Positions 47,563-59,780 of a stretch of DNA of 64,000 bases are shown here, one piece after another. The DNA is from Holothuria scabra (lineage: Eukaryota > Echinodermata > Holothuroidea > Aspidochirotida > Holothuriidae). The DNA is taken from assembly GCA_037179385.1 (NCBI GenBank), contig CM074180.1, positions 29,555,455-29,619,454 on the forward strand. The letters are read 5' to 3'. The notes under the pieces were generated by a model. That model was not told where the DNA came from. It saw only the letters and a program-made list of their open reading frames with translations, and searched no databases. Numbering within the stretch: position 1 is the first letter of the stretch; the number at the start of each line of letters is the position of its first letter. The position numbers were made by a program, and so were the translations under genes.

Positions 47563-47742
47563 TGCAGTCCAGAACGTACCAAACGCACAGTCTATTTTAT
47601 AATTATGGCCCTTTCCAACTAGACTAAGTCATGTGTACTTGTTCACTAACATCTTCTATGATCCGTTCGATGGGGAACATAATCAGGCAAGAAAAGTAAT
47701 GAGGGCGTGATGTATACATGAATTATTTTAAACTATAAAGAT

Positions 47743-47819
47743 ATATGGTGCGTATATGGTGCGTATATGGTGCGTATATGGTGCGTATATGGTGCGTATA
47801 TGGTGCGTATATGGTGCGT
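47743..47819 (+). repeat. Perfect 11-bp minisatellite, 7 copies
   Basis: Seven exact head-to-tail copies of ATATGGTGCGT fill 47743-47819. Complete identity points to recent expansion or ongoing slippage. The array is out of any frame of interest. Confidence 0.97.
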
Positions 47820-48360
47820 TCGATTAAGCGGATCGAGTCAGCTCAACTAAATAGCCTAGGTATGTAATGATATCAACACGGCATTTGTCACACTCAAAAT
47901 ATTTATTCCACATTGAAATAACTTACATGAAAAAAATGATAGTCAATGACATGTGAGTGTGAGGTGGGCCGTTTTATATAAGGGAAATGAGATTACAGGC
48001 TTAAGTTAGCACTCCCCATGTAACTCAAGAATAAATGGTTCATAGTCAAAACTTTGAAATACCAGTCAATACCTCCTGTAGTTAAAATATTCTCGTGAAA
48101 ATATAGCTGAATTTTTTTTCCTCAATTTTTTTGCATTCCTTGATAAGTTTTTTCCTTCAGCTCAAACGTCATTCAAAAAATTCGGAGGCCCTAAAATGAA
48201 CTGCATTTAAAATTTTCTAACATTTGTTTCATTAAATGTTACACTCAGATTGAACTTACTAGCACAGTAATTAACAACTATAAGGGCAAGAGACCAAATG
48301 ATCATTCCTTATGCAGATTTTTATTTTATGGAATAAAGAAACCTGTTACCCTAAATAAAT
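47820..48360. other. Unrecognised AT-rich sequence
   Basis: No gene or repeat is recognised; T-rich runs lie near 48111-48160. Confidence 0.4.
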
Positions 48361-48364
48361 GAAG

Positions 48365-48560
48365 TGAACAAAACTTATGTTCAAACAATAATATGGTATG
48401 TGTAGGAAGTCTTTCATTGTTACACCTCTTGAGATATCATGTTTTCAAGGTTTTACTTTTACGACCTCTGTTGAGCTCAAACGACTTTTGACCTCCCCTT
48501 AAAGCAGTATAGATCATCTACAAAATATTTTCAATGCACATACTAAGTATTTGATCTCTC
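48365..48560 (-). repeat. Single worn unit of the AGGTCA-type array
   Basis: In reverse it reads AGGGGAGGTCAAAAGTCGTT, TGAGCTCAACAGAGG and CATGATATCTCAAGAGG, the order seen at 15436-15935. Only one unit is recognisable and the half-sites are imperfect. Confidence 0.4.
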
Positions 48561-48804
48561 CTTGTTTCCCTTTAGTCACATTTACGCTCTTTGCTGTTTT
48601 TAGAAAGACTGGATAAACTTAAAGAGAATTAAGTGGTAAAAGCACTGTTTTGCTTTAAAAATTAGATGCATGTAGTTTAAATTAAAAAATAAAATATTTA
48701 CCCTTTCATGCAAAATAGGTAATGTATTGGAAATGCTGGTATGACAAGTTGCAAAGCAGACTGTAAACTCACATCAGGTTTTGGAATGAAATTTGTTCCA
48801 TAAT

Positions 48805-49097
48805 TTAAAGGACCAATCCTCTCACCCAAAACTACAAATCTTGTAGGAGTTTAAAGAAATTCTCAATTGGCTCAGCTTAGCTCTTTGATTGACAGCTTAT
48901 CAAAGCTTACATTACACAGCATGAACTGTAGGCTGAGAGTATTTAGTTTAAACACTTTGAGCTTTGTTATGCATACCCTGAAGCAATAAAGTGAGATGAT
49001 GTCAGGATGAGGATGAATTCCACACAATTGTGGGAGGGGCTTTAGTTAGAAGGTTGGGAGAATTTGTACTGTTTGGGGTGAGAGAATGGGCCCTTAA
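48805..49097 (+). mobile_element. MITE family 1, abutting family 2
   Basis: TTAAAGGACCAATCCTCTCA opens and GGGGTGAGAGAATGGGCCC then TTAA closes. It is slightly shorter than other copies, with losses around the TTGACAGCTTATC segment. Its last TTAA (49094-49097) is also the first TTAA of the next element. Confidence 0.85.
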
Positions 49098-49355
49098 AGG
49101 GCAGGAGCAGTCATCCCAAATTGAAGAAGTGTAGTAGACTGTCCAGTTTCATGATTGGCTGTTGGGAGACATGTGACAATGTTTTTCTCTTCAAATGTGA
49201 AATTTACCAGAAACAAATGCTTGGTTTACCTTGAATATGCATTGTACAGCCATAAAATGTCATTAAAGATCCTTTGAAGAGAAATAAGATGAAAACTGGG
49301 TTATTTAACTTTTTTTCCAAACAAGTTTGGGGCGGGGGCTGCTCTTTACCTTTAA
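49094..49355 (+). mobile_element. MITE family 2, reference copy
   Basis: 262 bp from TTAAAGGGCAGGAGCAGTCA to GGCGGGGGCTGCTCTTTACC then TTTAA. The interior has GTGTAGTAGACTGTCC, TTTCATGATTGGCTGTTGGG, ACATGTGACAATG, TCTTCAAATGTGAAATTTAC and CCTTTGAAGAGAAATAAG. Termini of about 27 bp are inverted and imperfect. No coding capacity. Confidence 0.88.
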
Positions 49356-51360
49356 TAAGCTTATGTTTTCCATTTACAAAGAAATACATAAAAAGGTACG
49401 TATTGTTCATTGGCTTGTTTCCTACATACTTTAATGGGGAAAAGTGTTTTTCGAATTCCGTGTATGAATTGTGAAATTTAAACCATGTTTTTGTTTATTG
49501 TGTATTTATTTACACTGGAAGATGCAAACGTTACCGTGATATCACGTGACACTCCTCTTACTCTCCCCATCTCCTCTACTTCCCTTTCCTAAAGTATACC
49601 GCACTATTTTACGGACCTCGATAGACAGGTTTCGTACGTCCCAATCGTTTCGTCTGTTCACGCAGTTCCATGGAGACAGTTTGTCCCAATGCTATTTTCT
49701 AACCTTCGGGCAATAAACAAAAAAGACGCAGACTTGGGACAAGACGAGGGACACTGATAATAAAACTATCACATTTATTCTCATGGCGTCGAATTTGATA
49801 CAGAGCAGCCACGGGTGGCATTACACATCGCGGTCAATTTTATGTAAAGATTCCATAAATTGAGCAAACAGTGGTCATTAAACAATTTAACTTGCCTGTC
49901 TATTTACTTTCCTATCAGATGACGTGATTTGTCTGAGTTTACTTCGAAGTGTCAGCATCATTTGTTTCTCTTAAAATTCAACTAAGGGTCCCCGAACACC
50001 ATTACTTTTCATGCTTAAATCTCCCTCCTGCAACGAACGTCGAACGTGCTATTATTCAAAACTTGGTACCCTACAGATGTAAGTGACTAAACTCATTACA
50101 ACTCACTTTTCATACACATACAATAAATCGTCCAATTTACTATCTGACTCCCATACACCGAAATCCCCGATAAGCGAAAACGTGCACGTTAAAAATCATG
50201 AGAGTCAAGCATGTGTGTGCATGTTTGTTAGACGGAAATTTGAGAAATTAGGATTAAAACTTGTTAAATGTTAAAATACTGCAGGTATGATGACTTTGTG
50301 GGTGATCGAAAATGTTTACAAACAAATGTTAGTGCAGCTCCTTTCTCCATTAGCTCGCTAATTTTATCAATATATTACATGGACTTTTTTGTTGTGTGCG
50401 TTCAGTTCGATGACATGCAGATCCTCAGGATCGCCGATAATGACGTAAAATAGTCCCCCGTCTTGATAAAATCTCTCTGACATAATCCATGTTTCAAAGA
50501 TACAGGAGTGCACAAATAGAGCAATCTATCAAAAGGTCATGATAAAATCTGAAGAAAATCTGAAACTAGAGACCAAAACAACAATGGACAGCTGAAATAA
50601 TACCTCATATCTTGGGGAAAAACCCACTTAAAAGTTCCACTTATTGGTTTTAATTATTTTCAAGGAACACCGAAATGAATTTGTCTGCATATAACTCTAG
50701 CTCTGCTAAAGAAAATGATGGAAGTAGGTGTCACGTGACTATATCTTTTTGGTCTTTCAACACATATAACCTATATCGAAGACAGAAAGCGCAGGCAAAG
50801 CATCAGACTCAGGCAGTAAGTCACATTATACTTTCCATTCAAATGTGTTGTATACTTTGTGCGTAAGTGAAGTTGAGAGTGCACCGCACTTTACTACTGT
50901 TTTTGCATGAAAATAAAAATGGCTGTAGGTAAGTTTACGTTAAAGCCAATGAGCGCTGCTAACATTAGCCCTCGGCTGGTAACGAAATTAAAAAAGTAGT
51001 TTTTCCTGCTCCGCATCCCTGCCTCCAGTTCCCTCGGGAGGCAAACGTGTGTTATTGATTGGTTTGAATAAATTAATCGATAGGGCAAAAGACATTTCAC
51101 TTTAGAAAATTAGTCTAAAGAAGAATAATCCCAAAGAGAAAATTCGTTAGTCTGTAAACGGTCATCTATTTTCGGCACAGAACCAGGACACTCCATCGAA
51201 CAAACTGTACTCAGAAGAAACGCATTCAAAAGACATTGGACGTTTACGAAGTGTGTACTTTTAACATTATGAAGTTATTTCTTACACCGAAGACATACTC
51301 AGCATTTAGCCGTTAAAATTGTCAACATAAAATTTAAAAGTCCACAAATAGAAATATTTG
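49356..51360. other. Unrecognised sequence
   Basis: A 2-kb stretch without a repeat match. Frames of 60-68 codons (for example 50083-50274 and 50675-50866) are short and unsupported. Confidence 0.4.
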
Positions 51361-51362
51361 TA

Positions 51363-51637
51363 TTAAAGGACAAGAGCAGTCACCCCAACTTGAAGCTGTG
51401 TAGTAGACTGTCCTTTTTCATGACTGGCTGTTGAGAGTCATGTGACAATATTTTTTTTTCTTTTCAAATGTGAAATTTACTGGAGGGCTTAAAAGTAACT
51501 GTTTGATTTACGTTGGACAGGTAATATCGAAGTCATAAAATATGATGGAAGATCCTCTGAAGAGAAATAAGATGAAAATTTTGATGTTTAGCTATTGCTT
51601 AAAAAATAAATTTGAGGCGACTGCTCTTGACCTTTAA
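51363..51637 (+). mobile_element. MITE family 2
   Basis: TTAAAGGACAAGAGCAGTC opens and GGCGACTGCTCTTGACC then TTTAA closes, so the terminal repeats are well kept. It is longer than the reference copy by small insertions near TGGAGGGCTTAAAAG. Confidence 0.88.
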
Positions 51638-51639
51638 AG

Positions 51640-54600
51640 TAAGGGTGACCCTCCACATGCTAAGAAGCACGTTACCCCTACAAATCTTTCTCATACTCGT
51701 CTTTAGAGGGTGAGTGAGAAGAACAGAAGTTAGAGTCTTTTTCATATCACAGCTGTAACGCTGTATCAAATAATTCCAGGTTTGTTGAACTCTATTTGAA
51801 ATCACATCTGACTTTCAGTCAACAGCAAAACTATGGACGAAAGTCTACTACTTTCACATACATTATGCTCCATGGCATTAAATTTGAGTGTGATTAAGAG
51901 TAAAAAGAAAAACTGTATCATACACTGATTTGATAGTTAGACCTTATGCATTTCGAAACACTGACGTCATCCATGGGGCAAAAGAATGGAACACGTGGTC
52001 GTACACATAAGAATTTGCTCTACACGTGTAGTAGCAAACTATGCGCGTATTCGACTGGTTGACAAATTAGTTGCCTGCATCTGTCGGTGTTGGTTTGTTT
52101 TGCCCCCAAGGGAGGGCGTACTTTTAGCTCTGTGACATCATATGCCTAAGGTCTTTATGTTCTCTCCGCGGGGTTTTCTACATGGGAATACAAGTTTTAT
52201 TTGACATACACCGTTCATGCAAACCTCATGCCGAATGTTGCCTTCTCCTTTACATACCAGTAGCCTACATGTGTTGTTGTAGCCTATAGGTATAGTCTTT
52301 TTGTTTTGTTATTGCCATGAGAACGAGAGAAGTATGTCGAGACAAAGTAAGAGTAAGAGTCACTGTGGAGCATTTGAAGCCGTTTTCTCACCAAAAACAT
52401 AATTATGATGCATGATGCAAAGCATGAGGATTTTCCTTCTAAACTGCATGCCACACTATCCGATTGTCCGAGGTGATAAATGATTATTTTCAGAAAGCGG
52501 AAATCCCCCTTCACACCTCCTCAGAAATGCTAATGCTCTTCCCTCCTCCAACAATGCAAATATAGGCCTACGTAGCGCAGAAACACGCAATTCTTGTAGC
52601 GTGCCTGGAAAACTTTGTATAACCTACCGTGTAACAGAGTGAACGGTAGCATTTGGGTTACCATTAGGCGGGCATGAACCCATTGAGAGTTTACGTTCAC
52701 TGCCACCAGGCTGTTAAAGATCCGATACATCAGAGCAACCATTAAAACTGTCCTAGGGATGTAAATTTACAGAATTACATAACAAACCTCACGCTGTCCT
52801 CCTTTCACGACATAAATTTATGCATGTATAGACCATTTTTAAATTTTCATTTAAATCAATGCAAACACGGCAGTTGTGAAGTGCTGTGGTTAAAATCTGA
52901 AGAATTTTCATGGAAATTCCGACTGTTTTCATGTTTTTGGCAATGTTTTATACATCACATATTCCTATGTAATACTAAGACGTTTTCAGATCTTAAACGT
53001 CATTTCAATCAATCATTCACAACGTGATATCATTCATACACGGGTCAATAGATCTATTTATCGTGTCATCTCATCTAACTTAGATGAGGTATTTTATTTT
53101 CCTTTTCAGTCCATTTCTCGCACTTATCTGCTTATCCTCTATGAATTAAATATAATATGCCTGACTTCATTGGGCTAATAATCTGGTGTTATCTAATAAG
53201 ATTTAATAGTTAACTTTAAGCATGGAGGATACGTCTGGTAAGATTTTAATTACATTTCTGCAAGTTAAGGGATTTCTAATATTGATTTGAAAGGTCATAG
53301 TTCATTTTCGGAGATCGGACAGCCAAATGGCAATGAAATAAAATGAACGTAGAGAACATAAAAATCACCACAGTGTATGTGACTGTCCTAGACACCAATA
53401 TTGCAATTACATATATTACACATATTTACATTTATGTCATAATTAGTCGCCTGCGCAGTGTATAACCTGTCTTCGAGCTAATGTTGTCCTTGGCTTGTAA
53501 CTCGCAGGTACTTTTCAACGAAAAAGAAGATCTAATCGCCCTAAGTGTATTGATTCGTGCTTGCTGAAACTATTGCAAAAATCTAAAGCCATTTTGGCAA
53601 ATTAATTGAGCAGTATTGCCCATGTAATGTTTGTATGTTCTCGCTAATCACAGCTGTAAAAAGCTCTCGCGCGATACTTTGTATCCATTGTACCAAAACC
53701 ATGTTTTGATGATGTCTATATCTGGCTACGGTATATTAAAACATATCCTACCGGGTAATCTATGGTATGAATTCTTGGCGTCTCATTGACCACGAATAAC
53801 GGAAAGTTTTTATCTGTATTGGCTGACCATTAAACGGGTGAGATATGCATGGAACGCGAGAGTGTACAACACTGAGTTTGTAAAGTTTGTTTTTCACAGC
53901 CCTTCATGCTAACGAATTTCCCTGGCGAGGTACCTTGGCCGATGCATGACTTATCTTAGGTCAGACGGCCATTTGGAAGTCACATAAAATGTTTATATCC
54001 AGCTGAATAACTTGATGACCGAAACAACTGAACAAGTAGATCTAGTGGCATAAGAGTTTATGGCTATTCAACATGGCCATAGCCTGCTGGAAGTATATTG
54101 TTAACTGCGATCCAATTGAATTCATTTAAAGTTATAGTTATCGTCAGATACACGGTTAAATACTACGGTAATCCATAATCCATTTTCCAAATAGCGATTG
54201 CAAAGGATTGTGAGACAGATTTTTGGTTCGCATCGTTTTGTTAATGTCATTTTATCGTGGTCTAGGGGAAGGAAGGAATAGGGTGTATTGATATAAGGGT
54301 TCAAATAACAATTTGGAATGAATGCTCGTCATTCAAAGCAAACTTCTTTGCGATGCTCATTTTCATGAACTTGAAATTCGAAATGAGAATTCAACTAACT
54401 CTTGGACGGTACTTCATGACGTCATCGGGTCACGCAAAACCGGACCTGCAGGTAATTGTTCTACAAGTTTAAAAGCAAACGTGCACGAAGAATATATTTT
54501 TGAGCGGACAGCATTGCCACGTAGGTCTCTAGAAGTTTAGCCGTAAACTTGAACTCGGAAAAATCACCAATGACGTAGAAGGTTAAGACCTTCAATACAA

Positions 54601-54720
54601 GCTGCGTCATTTGAGGCAAGGTTCAAATAAAAGGCTGCGAGGAGACTTCACGAGGACAATCACAGTAGACCTTTGCACATAGACATAGCAAACTGACGAT
54701 GGGAAAGGCCAATGTGTTTG
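51640..54720. other. Longest stretch with nothing recognised
   Basis: About 3.1 kb with no SINE, MITE, hAT-like or satellite match and no frame above 76 codons. If any host regulatory or exon sequence lies in the window, this and 49356-51360 are the likeliest places, simply because they are not filled by known repeats. Confidence 0.4.
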
Positions 54721-54729
54721 TTTTGGTAC

Positions 54730-54907
54730 CAGGCGCGTAGCCAGGATTGTGTCATGGGGGGGGGGGGGCACGATATGAGGGAAAAGTTTAAGGATGGAGA
54801 GAAACAACCGCTATTTTTTTTTTTTTGCATTGCAAGGTTGGGTCATGGGGGGGGGGTTCCAACCCCCCCCCCCAAAAAAAAAAACCCTCCCGGGGGCTAC
54901 GCCAGTG
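54730..54907. mobile_element. hAT-like MITE, 178 bp
   Basis: CAGGCGCGTAGCCAGGATTG opens and GGGGGCTACGCCAGTG closes. The flanks TTTGGTAC (54722-54729) and TGTGGTAC (54908-54915) agree at seven of eight. Inside are long G, T, C and A runs and the segment GCACGATATGAGGGAAAAGT shared with 19933-20102. No coding capacity. Confidence 0.82.
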
Positions 54908-54915
54908 TGTGGTAC

Positions 54916-56570
54916 GGTACGTAGGGTTGGCAACGGACAAGACAAATGGACAGAGATCCGCTCGGGGACCGTCAAAATGATCGCCGCCTTAACCAGTTAA
55001 CGAGTCCCATTCACTAACCCCTTTTAAAAGTATTGCAAACGGTGTATTATGCCAACCTCATCATTCCATATAAGTGAAGCAGGGAGTTGCAGCTCTCTAT
55101 TTCAAGGAACTGAGAGGAGTGAGGACATATGACAAGCCGTTTTAAGATTTGCCTCGCAGTTCCACTTGCATTGAAATGTACACAAATAGAGATCATGGAC
55201 AAATGAAAAAGTGAAACCTCATCAACAAATATAGTAAGCGGGTACAAGGAAATTCACATCCAACCCATGGATAACCAGGAATAACATTAAATTTGTTATT
55301 GAGAAGCATTTTTAACTCCCCGAAGTTTACTTTCTTAAACATCCCTACCATTTTAATGAGTTGTGGTAGGTTAGGCATGTTGGTGGGTATGAGTGGAAGG
55401 GGGAAGTTGTGGCGGTCAGTCTCTTTGGGTGCAGCAAGGTTGCTTCAGAAGATGCTGTGGTAAACCTGATTATAACTTTGATCAAACTGTAGACAAAGGG
55501 AAGAGACATAGGCCTAACCTAAGAATGTGTCAGGATATTTAAGTTAAATGACATTTATTAATTCTTAAAGTTCGCATTATCTGAAAACTATCTGGTATAC
55601 GGTGGAGGTTTGCGTCGTGCTCTCCAATTTTTATTATGAACAATTTTGTTTTCGACATAAACTAAAACCCGACGTGACGTTTCAGTGACGTCACCAAGCA
55701 CAACAGTCAATACGTTCAACGTGATAATGTTACTGCCGAAGAGTTAATGTCAAATGAAAGAGGTATCACGCTTGCCCGCAAATGTAATTATTCGAAGGAA
55801 ATGGTTTAATTTTATGTCATTTCATGACGTGAGTAATGTATATCATTCCATTCGGTTTCTCTCTGCCACATGAAACAATTTCCTCTCAAGTTTTGAGAAA
55901 CAGCTAAAATCGATTCCTCTCATCTAATGGAGAGAAGTTTTATATGTTCCCAGTTCGCTATCATCAACAACCTCATTATGCTGCACGTGTTCGAGCCTCG
56001 GAAGGATAACTGTCGTCTCCTCCTCATTCGGTAAGGAGGTGATAACCAAAACGAAACATGAAACCGAACTTGAATTAGGCCTATCGATTGTCTCTTAGGT
56101 TGATGCGCAGATTACATTTGTATATATACCGTATCCCCCGGGCAGCTCGTGGGTAAAACTACGCACAAATGTGTCAGGTTGATCAAGGAGACATAGGAAT
56201 TCATTCTCTGATTTGTGGTGTAATTATACTTGACTTTGAGAATTGATAAATTGATGCGATTGGAAGAACAGTTCCAACTTTTTACCGTCGGGTTAAAACT
56301 TTGCTACTGAACTTGTTATAAAGATAAAGAAAATAGGAGGGCATGTGGACCAAAAAAAATTGTAGTATGAAGGTATCGTGATTAAATCACTTGTGCAGCT
56401 TGGGTTTAAGCCCATTTTTGGAGGTTACTGCAATTGAGCATCATAAAAATTCAATACATTTGACGAATTTGTTTCAATAAAACTGTAATGACCAGCAGCC
56501 TGAAGCATAGCGAAAACGTTATCAGCGATTTTAAAGGTAAAGTGGTTCCGTCGTATAATTTTAGAATGTT
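54916..56570. other. Unrecognised sequence
   Basis: No repeat match. Frames on the minus strand (55047-55247, 55193-55378) are short and overlap. A GTGACGTTTCAGTGACGTCA stretch near 55675-55694 contains a perfect TGACGTCA, the CREB/ATF consensus, as an isolated match. Confidence 0.4.
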
Positions 56571-56574
56571 GAAA

Positions 56575-57060
56575 TTGACAGGCGCGCCGCGGAACGTAAA
56601 AAAATATTGTGGGCAGAGTGTCAGCAAGACTACCGGAATCTAAGCGCGGTGGAACGTCACCATCGGTTTGTGCGGAGCGTACAAGAAAATTTTTAACTTT
56701 ACAACCCTCAGGTGGACAGAACGGCCCTTTCGGAGGGTTTTAAGCTGCACGTATACCCTGCAGCCTTGGAATGTGGAATTCATGTTTGCAATTTCTCAGT
56801 TTATGAGAAAAAATTCAATCTATTCCAAATTTTAATACATCGGATTAACTTAGGTGATACAAGAATTATAACTAATTATGCAGCCTCTCTCATCTATTCT
56901 GTCTGTCACGCTATCACATTCCCTTTCTATATCCCTTGTTACATTTTCAATCCATACATGTCAATTACTCATTTTGTGAAAATTTTGGTTTGGGCCAGAA
57001 CATGCCTTTGGCCCCTCATTTTTCAATGGGGGCTTAGCATGAACCCCTCACCCCAATTCC
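56575..57060 (+). mobile_element. hAT-like fragment with the GCGGAGCG module
   Basis: CTAAGCGCGGTGGAACGTCA, CCATCGGTTTGTGCGGAGCG and TACAAGAAAATTTTT (56641-56696) are a worn module. Then follow ACAACCCTCAGGTGG, TTTTAAGCTGCACGTATACC, AGCCTTGGAA and AGAAAAAATTCAATCTAT in the order found in element B (22732-22920). A 132-codon frame across it is therefore repeat, not gene. Termini are not recognised. Confidence 0.65.
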
Positions 57061-57064
57061 GCCG

Positions 57065-58730
57065 AATTAAATTAGTGCTCCGGGAGAACCTATCGAAATA
57101 TGATCTATGAAAGATTGGCAGTTAGGACAGGCTTTGCAAAATTGAACAAATTCAATAAAGTTGACACTAAGGTGTTGGTTTAAAATGCAAATAATCCAAA
57201 TCGAGTCTCCGAAATGTCTTTTCTTTGAGTATATTAAGAAATATTAAGAAATATTAAGTACAGCTGACACTTAGGACACCATCGGTACAATTTTATCACG
57301 ACTAATTTTGCCTCTTTTGAAACAGCTGCCCACTGTTTATAATGGAACATTTTCTAACTGGCTAACGCTGGTGCTGATCCAATCCTTAACCAAATACCCA
57401 ACCAAAACAAGGTTTCAAATATTGAATTGACAAGGTATTGAACTGATTCAATACAATGACAACAGCCAATCCAATAATTCTTTTTAAAAGTGCCCATCAG
57501 TTGGAGTGCAAAGGTGACACAAAAAACAAAAGCATTACGGTACATAGGCCAAAACCTATAGGCCGTCAAAACGTCACCCACGATCTCTTATAAGAAATTG
57601 GAGGGAAGTGCATGGAGTATGCTAACTTAAGATTGGCAATAAAGCGGAAAAGGCGAGGAGGGGGATAATTCCCTTAGAACTACCGTGATGTCAGAGGGAA
57701 TATCTTGAGCATAACTACAATTGCTTTGACATCCCGTCTTTCACCCCCCCCCCCCCTCATCGTCCCTCAATCTCTCCCAATATTATCACCTTGTCTGGCT
57801 ATGAGACTGGCGACAAGTACATAGAAACGTTGAATTACCGTACGACATTGAGCCACCAGGCCAAACAATTTCTATTTAATTGTTCTAAAATGATCAGACG
57901 ATTGTTGACCTTGAGTTGACCTCAAAAATCTTTCGTCCTCTCTTTAATCAACTCAAACGAACACTGGACTCAAGTGAGATTTCCTGTTTGGTTTGTCACT
58001 TTTTAAACTGGGGGCGCTGTCATAGTCTCTTCATCAATAATTTTCCTTGCATTTGACAACAGCAAAGACGGTATGCCTTTGAAAAATATTTCACTATCCT
58101 CTACCTTTCCATCTGAATCTCAAACAAACGTTTCACCATCGTTTACACATTATCGAAAGATACACGGCATGTACGATGCACATTTAAGTCATCGTTTTGA
58201 TTGGAGCTTAGCAGACAGCCGAGCCTTCTGTGCTCTCATAAACCAAGTGTACACAATTTTGACAGACAGAGTAAATATTAAGATCAGTTACATGGTGCGA
58301 AGATTTTTTTAACCAGGCAAAAAATTTCACTTAAACTTCTCCAGGCTGTAGAAATCTATCAGCAAATGGGTGGCATATAGTGGCTGGGTGTGATAAACAG
58401 ACAACAACTACTTTTTGTAGGTCGGGTTTACGAGTTGTCCAAAGATAAGACAAAAATGTAGGAGCCGACCCGACGAATATAAAGAAATGATGTCACTTCT
58501 TGCTCCTTATCATACACACTAAAACGATGAGAAAATTTTATTGTATATGAATTTAAGCTTCCTCTTGTAATTCGTGATAAAATGTTAGTTTTTTAAGGAG
58601 TGTAATTGTAAATTACTTAAAATCTTTAAACGCTAATGATGAGATACTAATACTGTCATTTTGTAACCTTGTGTTTCATTTCGTTCTCACTACCCTTCAG
58701 AGTGACAGACAGAGGTCTGTTTGCTTAGCC
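57065..58730. other. Unrecognised sequence
   Basis: AAGAAATATT is tandemly repeated near 57235-57256, and a C-run lies near 57745-57757. Frames of 75-79 codons (57354-57581 minus, 58073-58312 plus) lack motifs. Confidence 0.4.
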
Positions 58731-58735
58731 CCTTT

Positions 58736-59051
58736 TTAAAGGGAAGTCAATTCTCACCCCCAAATTAACAACAACTTTTGTAGTAGGTCTACAGAAATTT
58801 TCAACTGGCACAGCTCTCTGATTGACAGCAAATTAAAAAAAATTCAGAGTGTTGTAGCCCATATTACACATCATTTACTGGGAGTGTTCAGGTGGATTAC
58901 ACTTTGTATACTCTCACCTTGAAACAATGAACTGGGAGTGTGTCTTAACTCTTCTGGATATGGGGATGAGTTTTAGACAATGGTGGGATAGGTTTACATG
59001 AGTATGTCAGGTGAACTGGTACACGGTCTGGGTTGAGAAGATTTGACCTAG
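58736..59051 (+). mobile_element. MITE family 1, diverged
   Basis: TTAAAGGGAAGTCAATTCTC opens. The interior keeps TCAACTGGCACAGCTCTCTG, TTGACAGCAAATT, CATATTACACATCAT and TTGAAACAATGAACTGGGAG. The right end (GGGTTGAGAAGATTTGACC) has lost its TTAA. It is the most diverged complete copy here. Confidence 0.75.
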
Positions 59052-59772
59052 GTGTCCATGAGACAATGAACAAGGGATATAACACACGCGGGTCTGCTAT
59101 GTTTAGTCACGCTTTGACTCGATGTTATAAACATCTATAATCCATTTCCATAGCCGTATTCCATCATGGTACGGTAGCTTTCAACTTCCATTGCATGGAT
59201 TCAATAATGTCTACATAATTAGTAAAAGATTTTTTATGATTCCATTGGCAAATTGTTTACAGTTTATGTAATTATTCACAGTGACAAATAACCACAAAGG
59301 ATAAAGCATTCCGTTAACGTGAGAATAGCATGGAGTTCCTCGAAAGAAGTTCGCTGCATGACTGGTTACTTTGTGATTCACATTAATGTCGAACAAACCA
59401 TCAATTATTAAAATCATTCTCGGTAGCTATTACTATGGATGTGTTTATTATAGCTCGTTCTGTGTAACATAAAGTAGACGTGTAGTGTAGATAACAGCAC
59501 CCATTTGTCATTAATCAGTTAATTATTACTCTTGTCGATAAAATCAGGTTTGTCTCCGTAGAAAATTACCTCTTCGTACTGTTTCATAGTTGTAAGGATG
59601 TCTGATAAATCATTAATTTATACATTGTAAATATTCTTCCGGTGTACTTCCATGGCTCCGTGCTGGTCTCCATGATTTTACAAACCGTAGGTGCATGGTG
59701 GGAGGTAACTCACAGAGGCCAAATTTCGCACATACGAGCGTCGAAAATATTGCTACACCTCGCCAGGGAACT
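59052..59772. other. Unrecognised sequence
   Basis: A 68-codon minus-strand frame (59211-59417) is the only one of note. No repeat is recognised up to the duplication CTGGGAGG at 59773. Confidence 0.4.
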
Positions 59773-59780
59773 CTGGGAGG

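Noticed and set aside
55675..55694. TGACGTCA as a CREB/ATF promoter element
   Set aside because: A single 8-bp match with no promoter or gene nearby; expected by chance in 64 kb.
56712..57110. 132-codon frame with hydrophobic segments
   Set aside because: Covers a hAT-like fragment homologous to elements A and B, in which the frame is not kept.
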